Positions 7,859 to 17,800 of a stretch of 23,012 nucleotides of DNA are shown here, one piece after another; positions within the stretch are counted from its first letter, which is position 1, and each line of letters opens with the position of its first letter. A model generated the notes under the pieces. It saw nothing but the letters and a program-made list of their open reading frames with translations, searched no databases and was not told where the DNA came from. Origin of the DNA: Acidobacteriaceae bacterium (GTDB taxonomy: Bacteria; Acidobacteriota; Terriglobia; Terriglobales; Acidobacteriaceae). Both the position numbers and the translations under genes were made by a program. The stretch covers positions 1 through 23,012 of the forward strand of contig PMGP01000173.1 of NCBI GenBank assembly GCA_003156235.1, written 5' to 3'.

Positions 7859-8974
7859 TTACGGCTGTGTAATCAGCTCTGTGTTCGGATAATAATGAGA
7901 GAGAATCTCGCGGAAGCCGGCGCCCGCGGCCGCCATGCCGGCTGCGCCCATCTGGCACATGCCCACGCCGTGGCCCGCGCTGTGGCCTTCCAGCAGCCAG
8001 CCCGCGCCGTCCGCTGTGGCCGTAAAGTCGCTCCCCGGGATCGCGCTCCAGCCCCACTGCCGCGCCTCGGCAATTCTTCTCCGCTCGTCGCCCGGTTTGG
8101 GCGGCTGCCCGCTTGAGCCGATTTTGCTTTGCCAGGTCGCTGGATGCCGCCGGCACCATTGGCAGCGTACAGAGTAATAAGGGTACGCGTCTCCCGGCGC
8201 GTTGCCCAGCTCGCGCAGGCCCACATCGCGCAGACTATGCGTTTGGCCGCCGCAACGGCTGGAGTACATGGCCGCCAGCGGCTTGCCGCGATAGGCGAGA
8301 ATCAGCCGCTGCGTGGCCTGGACGGCGCTCGTGACGCGGCTCGTCAACGGCGGCGGCGATTTGAGGAACTGGCAATGCGTGGTGTCACAGAAGTCGAAAT
8401 TCAGATGCCTTGAACCAGCCGTCAGAAAGGAGCGCGTGACCACGGCCTGTGCCTTCAGCGCTTCCATCGGCGAGCTCTCGGCCATCTCCGCAGCCACAAT
8501 CGAGGCCACCGCCGTCTCGCGGTCCATTGCGACCACGGCCAGCAGTTGTCCTTTGCGAGCCTGAATCGCGAGTCGGGCGCAATAGACGCGATGAAACTTG
8601 CCCGGCACGGTGAGCCGGAAGGCAACCGCTCCGTTGTCTCTTGCGGCAGCCGTCCAACTGCTGGCGGAGCGGTCACCGGCAACCACACGGTCACCTTCGG
8701 CACGAAAAACGATCTGCCGGTGACCCGGCTCGCCGTTGAGCACCAGGGCCGGATTTCCCGCGTCGCCTTGCGCGGCAACCAAAAGGACCTGCGAACCCTC
8801 CGGTTGCAGAATCAGCTCCCGGGGATGAAAGAGTCCCAGCACATCAAAGCGAATCTCCTGCTGCGCTGTGGCATGCGGCGAGGCCAGAAGCAACAGCGGC
8901 AGTCCCAGCCAGAGCCAACCGCGCAGAGTCCTCCGCATTTTGCCGCGCGTTGCCGCTGAATCTGTGATGCGCAT
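7859..8974 (-). CDS. SpoIID/LytB-domain peptidoglycan enzyme, secreted
   Basis: A 371-aa exported protein with a SpoIID/LytB domain. In sporulating Bacillus, SpoIID is a lytic transglycosylase acting on denuded glycan strands; LytB proteins are amidase enhancers. A signal peptide is visible (RRTLRGWLWLGLPLLLLASPHATAQ, about 14-38). The catalytic-type Glu is in AAEMAESSPMEALKAQAVVTRSF (E163). The zinc pair of SpoIID (Cys and His five residues apart) appears as SSRCGGQTH (C241, H246), and the family signature GHGVGMCQMGAAGMA spans 334-348. A separate CQWC pair (C271, C274) and CDTTHC (196-201) are extra cysteines. The ATG at 8974 is used, with a weak GGGTAGG upstream; an internal ATG at 8938 would also keep the signal peptide. 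It lies downstream of the transpeptidase gene, across a repeat-filled gap. Confidence 0.88.
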   Translation of the reverse strand: MRITDSAATRGKMRRTLRGWLWLGLPLLLLASPHATAQQEIRFDVLGLFHPRELILQPEGSQVLLVAAQGDAGNPALVLNGEPGHRQIVFRAEGDRVVAGDRSASSWTAAARDNGAVAFRLTVPGKFHRVYCARLAIQARKGQLLAVVAMDRETAVASIVAAEMAESSPMEALKAQAVVTRSFLTAGSRHLNFDFCDTTHCQFLKSPPPLTSRVTSAVQATQRLILAYRGKPLAAMYSSRCGGQTHSLRDVGLRELGNAPGDAYPYYSVRCQWCRRHPATWQSKIGSSGQPPKPGDERRRIAEARQWGWSAIPGSDFTATADGAGWLLEGHSAGHGVGMCQMGAAGMAAAGAGFREILSHYYPNTELITQP

Positions 8975-8993
8975 CGATGAAAAACCTACCCAA

Positions 8994-9029
8994 TAACAAT
9001 GCGGTTGAAGGTAACAATGCGGTTGAAGG
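8994..9029. repeat. 18-bp tandem direct repeat, two copies
   Basis: The unit TAACAATGCGGTTGAAGG occurs twice back to back with no mismatch (8994-9011 and 9012-9029). It sits 20 nt upstream of the SpoIID-type gene start and abuts the composite palindrome. The two copies leave the leader of that gene carrying a repeated element. Confidence 0.85.
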
Positions 9030-9178
9030 GTACGGGCTTCAGCCCGTACGTTGAGAGTCGATTTTGATTCCCGGCTTTAGCCGCTGAGGGAAAGCATATT
9101 GCCGCGAGAAATTTCCCTCCGGGGCTAAAGCCCCAATCCATATTGCATTGAATGTACGGGCTAAAGCCCGTACCCTTC
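9025..9178. repeat. Composite nested palindromic element
   Basis: An outer pair of hairpins, GTACGGGCT-TC-AGCCCGTAC (9030-9049) and GTACGGGCT-AA-AGCCCGTAC (9154-9173), encloses an inner inverted repeat. The inner arms (9073-9093 and 9112-9132) match at 19 of 21 positions and carry GGCTTTAGCC cores. The flanks also mirror each other (GAAGG and CCTTC). The whole 150-bp gap could fold into one long structure. This is REP-like or MITE-like material, and it fills most of the 238 nt between the transpeptidase and SpoIID-type genes. Confidence 0.75.
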
Positions 9179-9212
9179 ACTGGAACCAAGTGATTGAACA
9201 TACCTTTACACA

Positions 9213-10037
9213 TCATCGCTCGCCGCCTCCCAGCGAGCGCAACATCGCGCCGGCTACCTTCGCGCTTTCAGCGCCGGTCACGCCATGCACCCGCACCAAA
9301 AGCAGCAGCCGAGGCTGCGCGGCTGGGTACAAGACGACCGTGAATCCATCCGCTGCCCCACGCGGCGTGTGAGAGCAGGCCGCCGTTCCGGTTTTGGCCA
9401 GGGCCGCATTCCTGCTCAAAGCCGCATCGACCGCGCGTGCCGTGCCGCGCTCCGCCGAGCCGAGCATTCCCTTCACAACCCTGCTCTGCGTGGGCGATTG
9501 CTGTTCATTGAGCAGTTGCAGATAGGCTCTCGCCCAGGCCAGCGGCGTCTCTTTCCACGCGCTTCCCAGTCCAGCCAAACTCTCCGCGGAGGCATCCGAG
9601 CCGGGACCGGCAAGTCCATAGCGGGCGAAGGTTTCTGCGGCGCGCTTGCGATCCAACCCCGCCGCCAGCTCCAGAAAATAGGCGTTGCAGGATTGCGTAA
9701 TCGCCTCCTCCAAATCAAGATTCCCATGCCCGCGAGGAAGCCAGCAGCGGTCCCGAGTGCCCCGGCAGCGCACCGTGGGAAACCGGCCGCCGTGCTGTTC
9801 TCCGTAGGCGATGGCCAGGAAGGGCTTGACCAGAGAACCGGGAGAAATGGGTGCCGGCGCAAGCCATCGCTCGGCCAACACGTTGCCCGATGCATCCAGC
9901 AGCAGGTAGGAGAGATCGGAGCTGGGAAAGTTGCGTTCGAGAACCGCCTGTGCTCCCTGAGAAAACGGCGTCTCGTGCGCAGTCTGGGCCGTCGCCAAAC
10001 AGGCTGCGATGAGCAGCAAGCCCGCCAGCGCGGACAT
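9213..10037 (-). CDS. Short penicillin-binding-type transpeptidase, secreted
   Basis: A 274-aa protein with all three active-site motifs of the serine transpeptidase/beta-lactamase superfamily in order. Counting from the ATG at 10037 they are SLVK (68-71, catalytic Ser68), SCN (116-118) and KTG (215-217). The setting PGSLVKPF and TQSCNAYF resembles class B PBPs (DD-transpeptidases) more than beta-lactamases. The start is hydrophobic (SALAGLLLIAACLATA); IAAC could be a lipobox. There is no glycosyltransferase or dimerisation domain, so it is a minimal transpeptidase unit. The start is uncertain. The frame stays open to an ATG at 10169 that overlaps the previous gene, but that extension reads through a palindromic repeat. 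I therefore prefer 10037, although neither start has a strong ribosome site. Confidence 0.8.
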   Translation of the reverse strand: MSALAGLLLIAACLATAQTAHETPFSQGAQAVLERNFPSSDLSYLLLDASGNVLAERWLAPAPISPGSLVKPFLAIAYGEQHGGRFPTVRCRGTRDRCWLPRGHGNLDLEEAITQSCNAYFLELAAGLDRKRAAETFARYGLAGPGSDASAESLAGLGSAWKETPLAWARAYLQLLNEQQSPTQSRVVKGMLGSAERGTARAVDAALSRNAALAKTGTAACSHTPRGAADGFTVVLYPAAQPRLLLLVRVHGVTGAESAKVAGAMLRSLGGGER

Positions 10038-10044
10038 GGACGCT

Positions 10045-10139
10045 GGGTGCCCCACCCTCGCCGCGTTTTTGTTTTTGTGGCACCGGGGTCCCCAAAGAGC
10101 GATTTTTGCTCGCTGGGGTGATCTGGGGTGGGATAGCAC
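10045..10139. repeat. Palindromic repeat cluster at the transpeptidase 5' end
   Basis: Nested inverted repeats include CCCCA (10090-10094) with TGGGG (10114-10118) around GAGC/GCTC (10097-10100 and 10108-10111). An outer GTGCCCCACCC (10047-10057) mirrors GGGTGGGATAGCAC near 10126-10139. A T-rich stretch (about 10066-10077) lies between the arms. The repeat falls in frame in the upstream extension of the transpeptidase gene. Confidence 0.6.
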
Positions 10140-10156
10140 GATGCGCGGCTTCTGCT

Positions 10157-11887
10157 TCAACGCATCCATTGATAGGTAACCGTCTGTGTCACCGTGGCGC
10201 CCTGATCCTTCTCTTCGATGCGCTCCGACTCCAGCCGGGAGAAAGCGCGGCTGAAGCTAGCCGCATCGCCGGAGAAAAATGCCGGAGTCTCGCCAGCCGT
10301 AATTGTTGCCTGATCGGTTGTGCCGCGATGCCCGGCCAGGTCCAGTTGCGCCATCAGCCGCCGGAAGTTGCCTTGCTCCTGAGTGTGCCGAAAGAGGGCC
10401 GCATAGGTCACACTGTCTTTTCCATCAGCCGAAATCGCCTTCTGCCCGCGCGCCAGCATATGTTCCATCAAAACAGAATCGTTGGCCAGCAGCAGTTGCT
10501 TGCCGTTCACCGCGACGTACAACGGCACTGCCCCATCCAGCGCAAGATACGTCGCGCCCGCGCTCGAACGCTTTTCCCAGTTGACGCCTAGCTTTCCGGT
10601 AGTCAGGTCCGGCAGCAGCGCCTGCGTCAGCGCCTGGCGCACCGCATTCTCATCCCAGGCTTGCGCCGCGGAGACAACCATCGCCGTCTGCAACGAGACA
10701 AAGACGCCATCGCGTGGAGCGCGCGAGGAAAAGACTTCCAGCGATGTATCCGGCTGCTGGGCGGCGAGCAGCGCGCGCAGAGGCGCGTATGCATCCGCCT
10801 GCTTAGCCGCAACTGGAGCCGTGTCGATGGAAATGTCGAGCATCGCGGCGCTGCCGGCGTTTTCCGCCGCAACTGCCGTGGGCGCTGTGGTGTACGAGGC
10901 TGCCTTCCGATCCGGCCTTACCTCCAGCAGATTGTCGCGCAAGCTGCGCAGCAGGTTCTCCGCGTCCGGCGAGGCCTGCGCCGCATAGAAAGCCGCATCC
11001 TCGGGAGCAATCGCCGCCAGCGTTCTCACATCGCCATGAGAAACAGCAGCCAGTCCCGCACGGCGCACCAGCACACGCTGCTCACGATAACTCTGGCTGC
11101 TTCGGTATAAGTCGCTCACCGCCGAAGAGTATTGCTTCATCTCGGTAACATTGCGCTGCACCCAGTAACTGCGGAAGTACGGCGAGGGAACAATCTTCTC
11201 CAGATTCAAAACCATCCTCAAATCGCCGCGCTCGCCGGCTGCCTGTTTTACGGCTTCGACAAACCATTCCTCTCCAGCGAGGTTCTGCGATGCCTTTCCC
11301 GCCAGCCGGTCCAGAACGCCCGCCACCAAATCTTCCCTCGTTCCGAGAATCAGCCAGCCATCCAGCGCGGCAAAGGCCGCAACGCGCGACGACTGCGCGT
11401 CCTTATGCACGTAGAACGCAGTCCCCGCCTCAGTGCGCTGTTCGAACTTAGCGCGCGTCTGCCACAGCGGAGTGTTTTCAATCGCCTGCTGCTCCAATCG
11501 CGTAACGTAGACAAACTCGAGATTGCCGATGTCGTAGAGCCCCAGGCAACTCTGCTTGCCCACAACCTTTTCCAGCAAACTGCCGTCAGCCGGAAGCCCG
11601 GCAGCGGCGGAAAACTCGTCCTGCGCCTGCGAAAGGCGCGTGAAGAGCCGCGAGGTGCTGAAGGCCGAGTAGTTGTCGCTGGTCAGCCACGCGCGCTTCT
11701 CCTCCGACGTGTTCCAATCGCGCAACAAGGAACCGAAGTCGCGCGCCTCAATCGAGAGCAACGCGCCCTCAGGCAGCAGGGAAGTCAGCTCGGGCTTTGT
11801 CTTGATCGCATCTTCCAGCGCGCCGATGGCGAAGACCGCGCCGCAGCCCAACAATATACAAATCGAAATCCAGATGCGTCGTTTCAT
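10157..11887 (-). CDS. Membrane-anchored periplasmic protein of unknown function
   Basis: A 576-aa protein with a basic start and one hydrophobic segment (MKRRIWISICILLGCGAVFAIGAL, helix about 5-24), followed by a soluble domain presumably outside the cytoplasm. ILLGC could alternatively act as a weak lipobox. The repeated pattern of 'LPEGALLSIEARDFGSLLRDW' followed by segments such as GLYDIGNLEFVYVTR and AFAALDGWLILGTREDLV is reminiscent of DUF3352-type proteins; I hold that only as a suggestion. No catalytic motif is evident. Its ATG overlaps the stop of the giant TPR gene by 4 nt (ATGA, 11884-11887). The Shine-Dalgarno (GAGGAGG, about 11898-11904) is made from the poly-Glu codons ending that gene, so the two should be translated together. 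Confidence 0.8.
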   Translation of the reverse strand: MKRRIWISICILLGCGAVFAIGALEDAIKTKPELTSLLPEGALLSIEARDFGSLLRDWNTSEEKRAWLTSDNYSAFSTSRLFTRLSQAQDEFSAAAGLPADGSLLEKVVGKQSCLGLYDIGNLEFVYVTRLEQQAIENTPLWQTRAKFEQRTEAGTAFYVHKDAQSSRVAAFAALDGWLILGTREDLVAGVLDRLAGKASQNLAGEEWFVEAVKQAAGERGDLRMVLNLEKIVPSPYFRSYWVQRNVTEMKQYSSAVSDLYRSSQSYREQRVLVRRAGLAAVSHGDVRTLAAIAPEDAAFYAAQASPDAENLLRSLRDNLLEVRPDRKAASYTTAPTAVAAENAGSAAMLDISIDTAPVAAKQADAYAPLRALLAAQQPDTSLEVFSSRAPRDGVFVSLQTAMVVSAAQAWDENAVRQALTQALLPDLTTGKLGVNWEKRSSAGATYLALDGAVPLYVAVNGKQLLLANDSVLMEHMLARGQKAISADGKDSVTYAALFRHTQEQGNFRRLMAQLDLAGHRGTTDQATITAGETPAFFSGDAASFSRAFSRLESERIEEKDQGATVTQTVTYQWMR

Positions 11888-14800
11888 TCCTCTTCCTCCT
11901 CGCCGTTTGCAGCTTTCCGTGGAGTGAATGGGTCACCCGGCAACAATCGCCGGTGCACCACCCTGTCCTGATCCAGATCCTTATGAATGTTGGGAGCGCG
12001 CGCTGCGTTTTCCCGTTCGCGAGCCGCATCGGTCTCCAGTCGCTTCTGTTCTGCTTCGAACTTGCTCCGCCGCGCCGGATCGTGTTCCGAAGCTGCAGCG
12101 TTGCGCATCAGCTTCAGCGCCTCGCTGGCCTCGTGGCGCTTTTCCCTGGCGTGTATCGCAAACCAGGTCAGCTTGTACGCATCTTCCGGCTTGAGCGCAG
12201 GAACTACTGGAGTTTGCTGGCTGCCCGCATCCTCATCCTCATCGGAGTAGTAGTACGCTGGCGTCGCGCGCGCTCCGTAGAAGCTGCTACCGCTTAGAAT
12301 CGGCTCGGCGGCTAGCAGCGCCCGTGCGTCTGAACCGGCCTCAAAGGCGGCTGACACGTACTCGATGCGCAACTCAGCATTATCAGGCGAGTCGGCGATA
12401 GCCGAATGCAACAGCCGTTCTTTGACTTTTTTATCTGTCGCGCAAGCAGCCGCGGACATTCGCGCCTCCACGAAGAAAGGCTTGTCGGCCTCGTCCGCGC
12501 CGGGGCAGCCATCGCGTGTGAGCAAATTAAGCTCCGCGCTGCCTAGTTCGGGACTTGCCGCGCCGTGGCCCTTCAACGCCTTGGCCGCGGCCAGCCGTTC
12601 AGCATACTTCGCCTTGGGATCGGCGGCCACGGCAGTGAGCGTCGCCAGAGCCTGTTGCGCATTTGCATTTACGGCCAGCGAGGCATTCGCAAGCCGAACC
12701 TTCAAGCTAGCATCCCAGGGAGAAGCCTGCGCGAGCGGCTGAAGAAACTGCATCGCTTCGGAGAATTTACGTTTTGATTCCAGCAAACTGGCCGCCGAAT
12801 CAGCATCAATGTAAGGATTGCCACTGATCAGCGTCAAACGCTTCAGCAGGGCAACCGCTCCCGGCACGTTGCCTTCATCCAGATCGATGGCCGCAAGTCC
12901 CAGGAAGTTTGTCGCGGTCAACTCGCGCGCCTCCAGAGCCCGCTCGTAGATAAACCGCATCACGATCCGCTTCGACGGCTCGCTCAATGCCTGAACGGCA
13001 CTTTGCAGGTCGCTCGATGCAGGAGCGCTGGCAGTCTGCTTCTTCCATTGCGCCACCAACTGCGGCAAACTGGCCTCCGCCTCGGCCAGCCGCAGCGTCG
13101 CGCCAAGCCACTGTGCAGTAATTCGTCTCGCATCGGGAATCCGCGCCAGCTCCGCACGCGCCTCGGCGAATTTCTTCTCCGCGATCAGCGCCTCGATCCA
13201 TTGTGACTCAGCCTGCTCCAGGCTCCAATTCGTTTCGCCCGTCTTGCCCTGAGCCTTGCGGCGCTCCAACTCGACAATTCGCGCATAGAGCTGGCTCATC
13301 TGGTCCTCGCGAATCCAGTGGCCCTTGTGTGCCCAGTTGCGCTGCCAGTCGCTCCGCTGAATCGTGCTCAGCACCTCGCCCGGATCGTGAGCGGCGGTCG
13401 TAATCTCCAGCAGCCACTCCATCGAATCGCCGCGCGCGTGATAGCCCGCCTCCAGCAACTCTCCGGCCCGGTACTCGCCGTTACGCTTGAGATAAACGCG
13501 CAACATCGCATCCACTTGCTGGCCGATGGCCGCGTATTGTCCATTCTTTGCGACATCCCCCGCCACCTGCGCAAAATCTCCCCAGAAACTTTCCGGCATG
13601 TGCCGCGCATCCAGCTCCGTGGCCAGCCTTTTCACGGCCAACTGCCACGCGGCCAGCGCATCGGCCTGACTGCCCTGCTTCCATTCGAGAGCTGCGATGC
13701 TGTCCAGCACGGCAGGCTGATCGCTCTTGAGGTCGAGCGAATGTTGGTAATCGGCCAGCGCGTACTCGGCCCTGCCAGCCTGCGTGGAGTAATCCGCAAG
13801 CTGCGTGTAAGCGCTCGCGCTCTCCGGCGTATGCTCCAGCTCCGACTCCAGATAGCCCTCGGCCTGCGCATCCTTTTCTTCGTCGAGATATTCGCCGTAG
13901 CGCGAGCCGTAATAGAACCACACTTCTCCGGCCAGTTGCTCATTGCGGTCCGCCGGATGAGCGATGCGTTCGCCGATGGTCGGGTCTCCACCCAGCGCGC
14001 CGCTAAAAGCCGCGCGCACGGGCGAAGTATGTTCGCGCAGATAAAGCCCCGCCAGTCCGGTATAGGCTTTCTTCCACACAGGAGGCAAACCATGCGACCG
14101 CGCAGCAATCCCCGCCAAAACCAGATCGGATTTCCCGTTTGCCAACAGGAATTGCTCCACATTATACGCAATTGAAGTTGTCTTGCCGGTACCTAACCAA
14201 ATCAGATCCAGTGGCCGCGCAGCCAGCAGCAGCTCCATGTAGTGCGTATCCCCGTTAAACCCGATGCCCGCTGTCACTTTATCCAGATTCCGCAGTTCCG
14301 CGCCAGAATCACCCAGCGTGCGATCGACATCCGCCGCTTGTTGCCACACCGCGGTCTGATTCAGGTGTGGAAGCGATGCGGCATACGTCTCCAGCTTGGC
14401 GCCAACGCCGTCCAACTGCACACGCTTCCGTTGCAGTTGCAGCCACTCACTTAGCTCGCCGTGCTTTTTATCGCCGCTCTTTTCCACGAACGTCCAGAGC
14501 AGATCGGACTCCATGTCCATCAGCCCCGCTGCTTGCATCGCGGGCAAATAAACGTCGCGTAGCTCTTTTCCATCGGAGGCTGTGGCGCGCTTGGTTTGCA
14601 ACCACGCGGCAAACTGCGCTTTCTCCTCCGGCGTTGCGTACTCGCTGACCACTGTAGCCATGGCGCGCAGAGCCTGCGCAAATCCTGACTTTGCCTGCGT
14701 CGTGCGCTCGGCAACCCGCTGCTTCCGCCAGTCATCATCGGTAACCGCGCTGAATCCCTGCTTCACCACCTGCTGGGTCACCATGGACAACGAAACATTC

Positions 14801-17800
14801 TCCGCCTGCTGGCGGGCGATGGCCAGTCGCGTGAACGCGGCATCGCTCTGCCGCAGCCGCGCCATCACGCGCGCATACTCGACCGCGCACGCTTGATAGC
14901 CCGGTTCGACCAGAAGATCCGGACCGGCGAGCTCCACGCACCGCTCCGCATAGCTGCGCCCGTCGTCGAGGAACCCCCACTGCTCCACCCGCGTGGCCAC
15001 TTCAATATAATTCGTAGCCCGCGGCGGACGACCCTGAATCCACGCATCATCCAGAGCCTTCACCGCATCGGTATTTCGTCCTTGCCGCGCCCGTGCTTCG
15101 GCGACCTTTACCTTCCATTGCGGATCGCGGTAGCTCAGTTTGTAGAGCTGCTCGTAGTCGGCAACCGCATCGTCCAGTTTGTAGAGGCGCTCTTCCAGAT
15201 CGGCCTTCGATTCGTACAGGTCCTTTTGCTCCGGACGCACACGAATCGCCTTGCCGTAGGCCTCGATGGCCGCCGGATAATCTTCCAGCGCCGTCTCCAG
15301 CCGGGCCAGCACAATGCTCCAGCGAGCGTCGCGCGGCGAGGTCTCCACCGTCTTGGCATAAAAAGTAATCAGCTTCGCGCGCAGCCCGTGCGCGCCCGCC
15401 GCCAGTGCGGCCTCCTGGGCCAGCGCTGCGTCATCGGGGTAGGCGTTGATCAATTCGATGTACTGATCAGTCGCGCTATCCCAATTGCCCAGCAAACTGG
15501 CCGCGGAGATGATGCCGCGCCGCAACTGGGCAAGCCGCACAGTTTTTTCGCCGCGCTCCATCGCCGCGGCCTTCACTCCGGCCAGTTCCGCGCGGTAAAA
15601 CGCTTCCAGCCCCGCCTGATCGCCGGAGCGTGCATAGTTGTCCGCCAGTGCAGCTTCGATGCCGGCATCCAGCGGTTTCTGACTCAGCAACGGTTCCAGA
15701 ATTTGTTTGGCGCGCGGATACTCGCCCAACTCCGTCAGCTTGCGCGCTGCTTCCAATTGGAATTGCTGCTTCAGCTCGGGATAAGCCGCATTCGCAGAGT
15801 CCAACAGCACGGTCACGGCCTGCGGCTTCCGCTCGTGTGCCCAATCGTAGTCCACTGTCGCGCGCACCACGCCGAGAACCTTCGCGTGCTCGCGATAAAT
15901 CGCATCAACTTCCGTTGCCGCCGCTGCCGGATTGTGCTGCCCCAGCAACTCCACCAGCTGATAGCGCAACTCCAAAGTGCGCACCGGATCGATGGTGAGA
16001 GCAATCTGCCGCGAGAGCGCCGCTTGCTCCACCTCCGGCAAAGCATGAGTGCGGGCAGCCGCGGTAATGGCGTCCAGCACATCGAAGGACTCGGTCTGCG
16101 CGACCGCTAGCTTCAACTCCCGCAGCCGGTCTTCCGTGCGTTGCTGCGCGTCGAGCACGCCGATACGCAGCTCTATGGCCGCGCTCGTGGGCGCAGTTTG
16201 TTTCAGCAATCCCGCCGTCTCCGTCTCCACAGCCGCTCGCCACTCCGGCCTGCGCGCCAGCTCGAGCAGCCGGTCGCGGCTCTCCTCGGAGGGCTTGTCG
16301 CCCAGCGAGCTGGCCACGTATTCCTGGATCGCGCTCGGCAGATTGTTCTGGCTTTCTTCAATGGCTCCGGCCTGATAGCCGAACAGAGCAGGCTCCGCCA
16401 GCCGCTCGCGAGCCTTGCGCATTTGCGCCGATGCGGAAGCAAAGTCAAAGTAATCCCAAAACACAGTCGCCGATTGCAAATAGCCGTCTGCCTCGCCCGG
16501 ATGCACCTCGGCCATGCGCGTCCAGTACGGCGCAGCCTCGTTCATGCGCCCGCGATCGGCGTAGATGTCGCCAATCCGCGCCAACGTGTCCAGATCGTCC
16601 GGCTTGACGCTCAGCAGGCGCTTCTCGATTGCGACAGCCTTGTCCGTATCTTCCGGATGGAAGTAAGCCAGCGAGCGATAGAGCGACGACGCCTGCCGTC
16701 CCAGCGCTTCATCGGCCGGGTACTCGGCGGCCAGCGCATCGGCCGCGCCCACGCCCTCTTCAAAGCGCGACTGCCACAAACACGACTCCAGCCAGAATCG
16801 CTCCGCTGCCGGATTGGTCTGCGCCAGCGTGGTCCAGTCCGCCTTGTCGATCTCCGGAGCCTGCTGCCGCAGCGCCGCCAGTTGCGCATCCAGCCTGCCG
16901 CTGCTGCTGAGCAGCTCAAACAACTGATCGCGCAAATCCGGTGACTCCGCCCAATGCTCCCACAGCAGCTTCTCCGCAGCCGCCGGCTGAGTGTTCACAC
17001 CGCTTCTGTATTGCGTCAGCAGATTGCGAACAAAGGTCAGATCGTGCGGGAAGCGGTCGTGAGCATAGCGATTGACCTCCAGCGCAAGCGAGGAGTCCGG
17101 CGCCGGAGCCTGGCTCAGATATTCTTCCAGATCGGTTCCGGAAAATATTCCCGTCACCTTGCGCGACAGCGCCGAATAATCCGCAGTGCGCTTCTGCCGC
17201 AGATAGAAGCGCGCCAGCTTGCCGTACCATCCCGCGCTGCTGTCCTGGAATTGCGCGATGGCCCGCTGGTAGACCTCATCCTCGCGCGCGTTCACGCGGT
17301 TCTGTTCCAGAAAATTCGCCAGCTTGTCATAGAGGCCGGGGTCCTGCGGATTATGGTCCAGCTCTCCGCGCAAGACTTCCAGTGCGTCGGGCAGCCGCTG
17401 CATGGCCACCAGCCGCGAAAGATAGCGGTCCAGAACATGCTCATAGTCGGCAGAGCGCGCCGTGCTCGTTGCCTGGCCGCCAACCGGCTTGCTGTACGCG
17501 CTTCCCGATGTGCCCAGCGGAACGCCGTCTGCCTTGGCCGCAAGCTCCTTCAGCAAATCTTTGTAGAGCGCAAATTCTTTCTCCGCTTGATTTGTCCGGC
17601 TGTACACGTCGCCCACTTCGAGCGCCACTTCCACTCTGCGCGCGTCGGCCGGGAATGCGGCAAGAAACAGCGTTCCCTCGCGAATCACGGCATCGTTTTC
17701 AGCGTAGGCCATGTAGGCCGTCATCAATTGGAAATGAAGCTCCGCCCGCTCTGCGGATTTGGGAAAGCGCCGGTCGATCTCCGCTAACAGTTCCGCGGCT

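Noticed and set aside
8994..9178. CRISPR-like array
   Set aside because: No regular repeat-spacer pattern; the copies are adjacent or inverted, and no cas gene is present.
8986..9216. 76-aa minus-strand open frame between the transpeptidase and SpoIID-type genes
   Set aside because: It lies wholly inside the tandem and palindromic repeats; the peptide is simply the translated palindrome and has no ribosome site.
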